Positions 5,559 through 6,204 of a DNA stretch of 6,204 bases are shown piece by piece; the stretch's first letter is position 1; the number at the start of each line of letters is the position of its first letter. The notes below the pieces were generated by a model, which saw nothing but the letters and a program-made list of their open reading frames with translations, had not been told where the DNA came from and made no database searches. Origin of the DNA: Planctomycetota bacterium (lineage in GTDB: Bacteria > Planctomycetota > Phycisphaerae > Sedimentisphaerales > SM23-30); the NCBI GenBank assembly GCA_022705365.1, contig JAKJEP010000206.1:1-6204 (forward strand), written 5' to 3'. Position numbers and translations under genes: made by a program.

Positions 5559-6204
5559 ATGAAAGCAATCGTATTGAAAAAACTGGGTCCCCTCGATCAG
5601 GCGCACCTGGAACTGGTGGACGTCCCTTTCCCCGAACCGGCTGCAAATCAAATCCTGGTCAAAGTACTCACCTGCGGCATCTGCCATACCGAGCTGGATG
5701 AAATCGAAGGCCGCCTGCCGCCGCCCGCCTTGCCCATCATCCTGGGACATGAAATTGTGGGACGGGTGGACCGCATCGGCCTGCACGTCACCCGATTCAA
5801 ACCCGGGGACCGCGTAGGCATCGCCTGGATTCACGGGGCCTGCGGGACCTGTTCCTTTTGCAAAACCGATCGTGAGAATTTATGTCCCGATTTCCAGGGT
5901 ACGGGGTATCAGGCTCATGGCGGCTATGCGGAATACACGGCGGTCTCAGAGAATTTCGCTTATCCCATTCCGGAACTATTCAGCGATGCCGAAGCAGCTC
6001 CTCTCCTGTGCGCCGGGGCCATTGGCTATCGGGCGGTAAAACTCACCGGCCTGTACGATGGCCAGGTCCTGGGCCTGTTTGGCTTCGGGGCCTCTGCCCA
6101 TCTGGCCCTTCAAGTGGTAAAGCACCGGTTTCCCCAAACGAAAGTTTTTGTCTTCACCCGCGCCGGCCAGCCGGAACATCAGGAGTTGGCCCGCCGGCTG
6201 GGGG
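5559..6204 (+). CDS. zinc-dependent alcohol dehydrogenase family protein, N-terminal 215 residues (cut by window edge)
   Basis: The frame stays open from the ATG to the right edge. It is a medium-chain dehydrogenase/reductase: CGICHTE (39-45) and GHE (63-65) give catalytic zinc ligands, and C95, C98, C101 and C109 form the four-Cys structural zinc site. CAGAIGYRAV (151-160) supplies the third catalytic zinc Cys and opens the cofactor domain. The Rossmann turn is GFGASAH (175-181) in place of the common GxGxxG form, a variant I associate with an uncharacterised zinc-binding ADH subfamily. The likely reaction is NAD(P)-linked oxidation or reduction of an alcohol/aldehyde; the substrate is unknown. 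About a third of the protein lies beyond the window. It follows the phosphoesterase gene on the same strand and has its own strong ribosome site, so it may be co-transcribed or independent. Confidence 0.92.
   Translation, partial: MKAIVLKKLGPLDQAHLELVDVPFPEPAANQILVKVLTCGICHTELDEIEGRLPPPALPIILGHEIVGRVDRIGLHVTRFKPGDRVGIAWIHGACGTCSFCKTDRENLCPDFQGTGYQAHGGYAEYTAVSENFAYPIPELFSDAEAAPLLCAGAIGYRAVKLTGLYDGQVLGLFGFGASAHLALQVVKHRFPQTKVFVFTRAGQPEHQELARRLG

Noticed and set aside
4185..5834. A 549-codon open frame on the minus strand opposite the radical SAM end, the phosphoesterase and the ADH start
   Set aside because: It is antisense to three genes with intact family motifs, shows no recognisable domain, and GC-rich genes often leave such long antisense frames.

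Overview
The window looks like a chromosomal segment from a Planctomycetes-type bacterium, possibly the Phycisphaerae side. The reasons are an ECF sigma factor fragment of the planctomycete sort, a fused ThiD2-ThiE thiamine enzyme, weak or absent Shine-Dalgarno sequences before most genes, and a Tat-exported phosphoesterase. This placement is inference from gene style, not a database match.

Layout. Positions 1-218 (minus) hold the N-terminal part of an ECF sigma factor that runs off the left edge. Positions 327-1364 (minus) encode a bimodular ThiD2-ThiE protein that would phosphorylate HMP-P and then join it to the thiazole to give thiamine phosphate. Positions 1495 to about 3392 (minus) are a clearly AT-rich island with two overlapping genes: a nucleoside 2-deoxyribosyltransferase-like protein, then a dGTPase-like HD phosphohydrolase. 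From 3519 onward the plus strand is GC-rich again. It carries a radical SAM protein with a reduced SPASM (twitch-like) C-terminus, a Tat-signal metallophosphoesterase 6 bases downstream, and a zinc-dependent alcohol dehydrogenase truncated by the right edge.

The most interesting part is the AT-rich pair. dGTPases hydrolyse dGTP to deoxyguanosine plus triphosphate, and deoxyribosyltransferase-fold enzymes cleave or exchange the base of deoxynucleosides. The two could therefore act in series to remove dGTP irreversibly. dGTPases are known anti-phage enzymes, and the overlap, the base composition and the insertion between housekeeping-like genes fit a transferred two-gene nucleotide-depletion or defence cassette. 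That role is a hypothesis; the family assignments are well supported by motifs.

No tRNA, rRNA, CRISPR array, insertion sequence or TPP riboswitch was seen. No intergenic gap exceeds about 130 bases.
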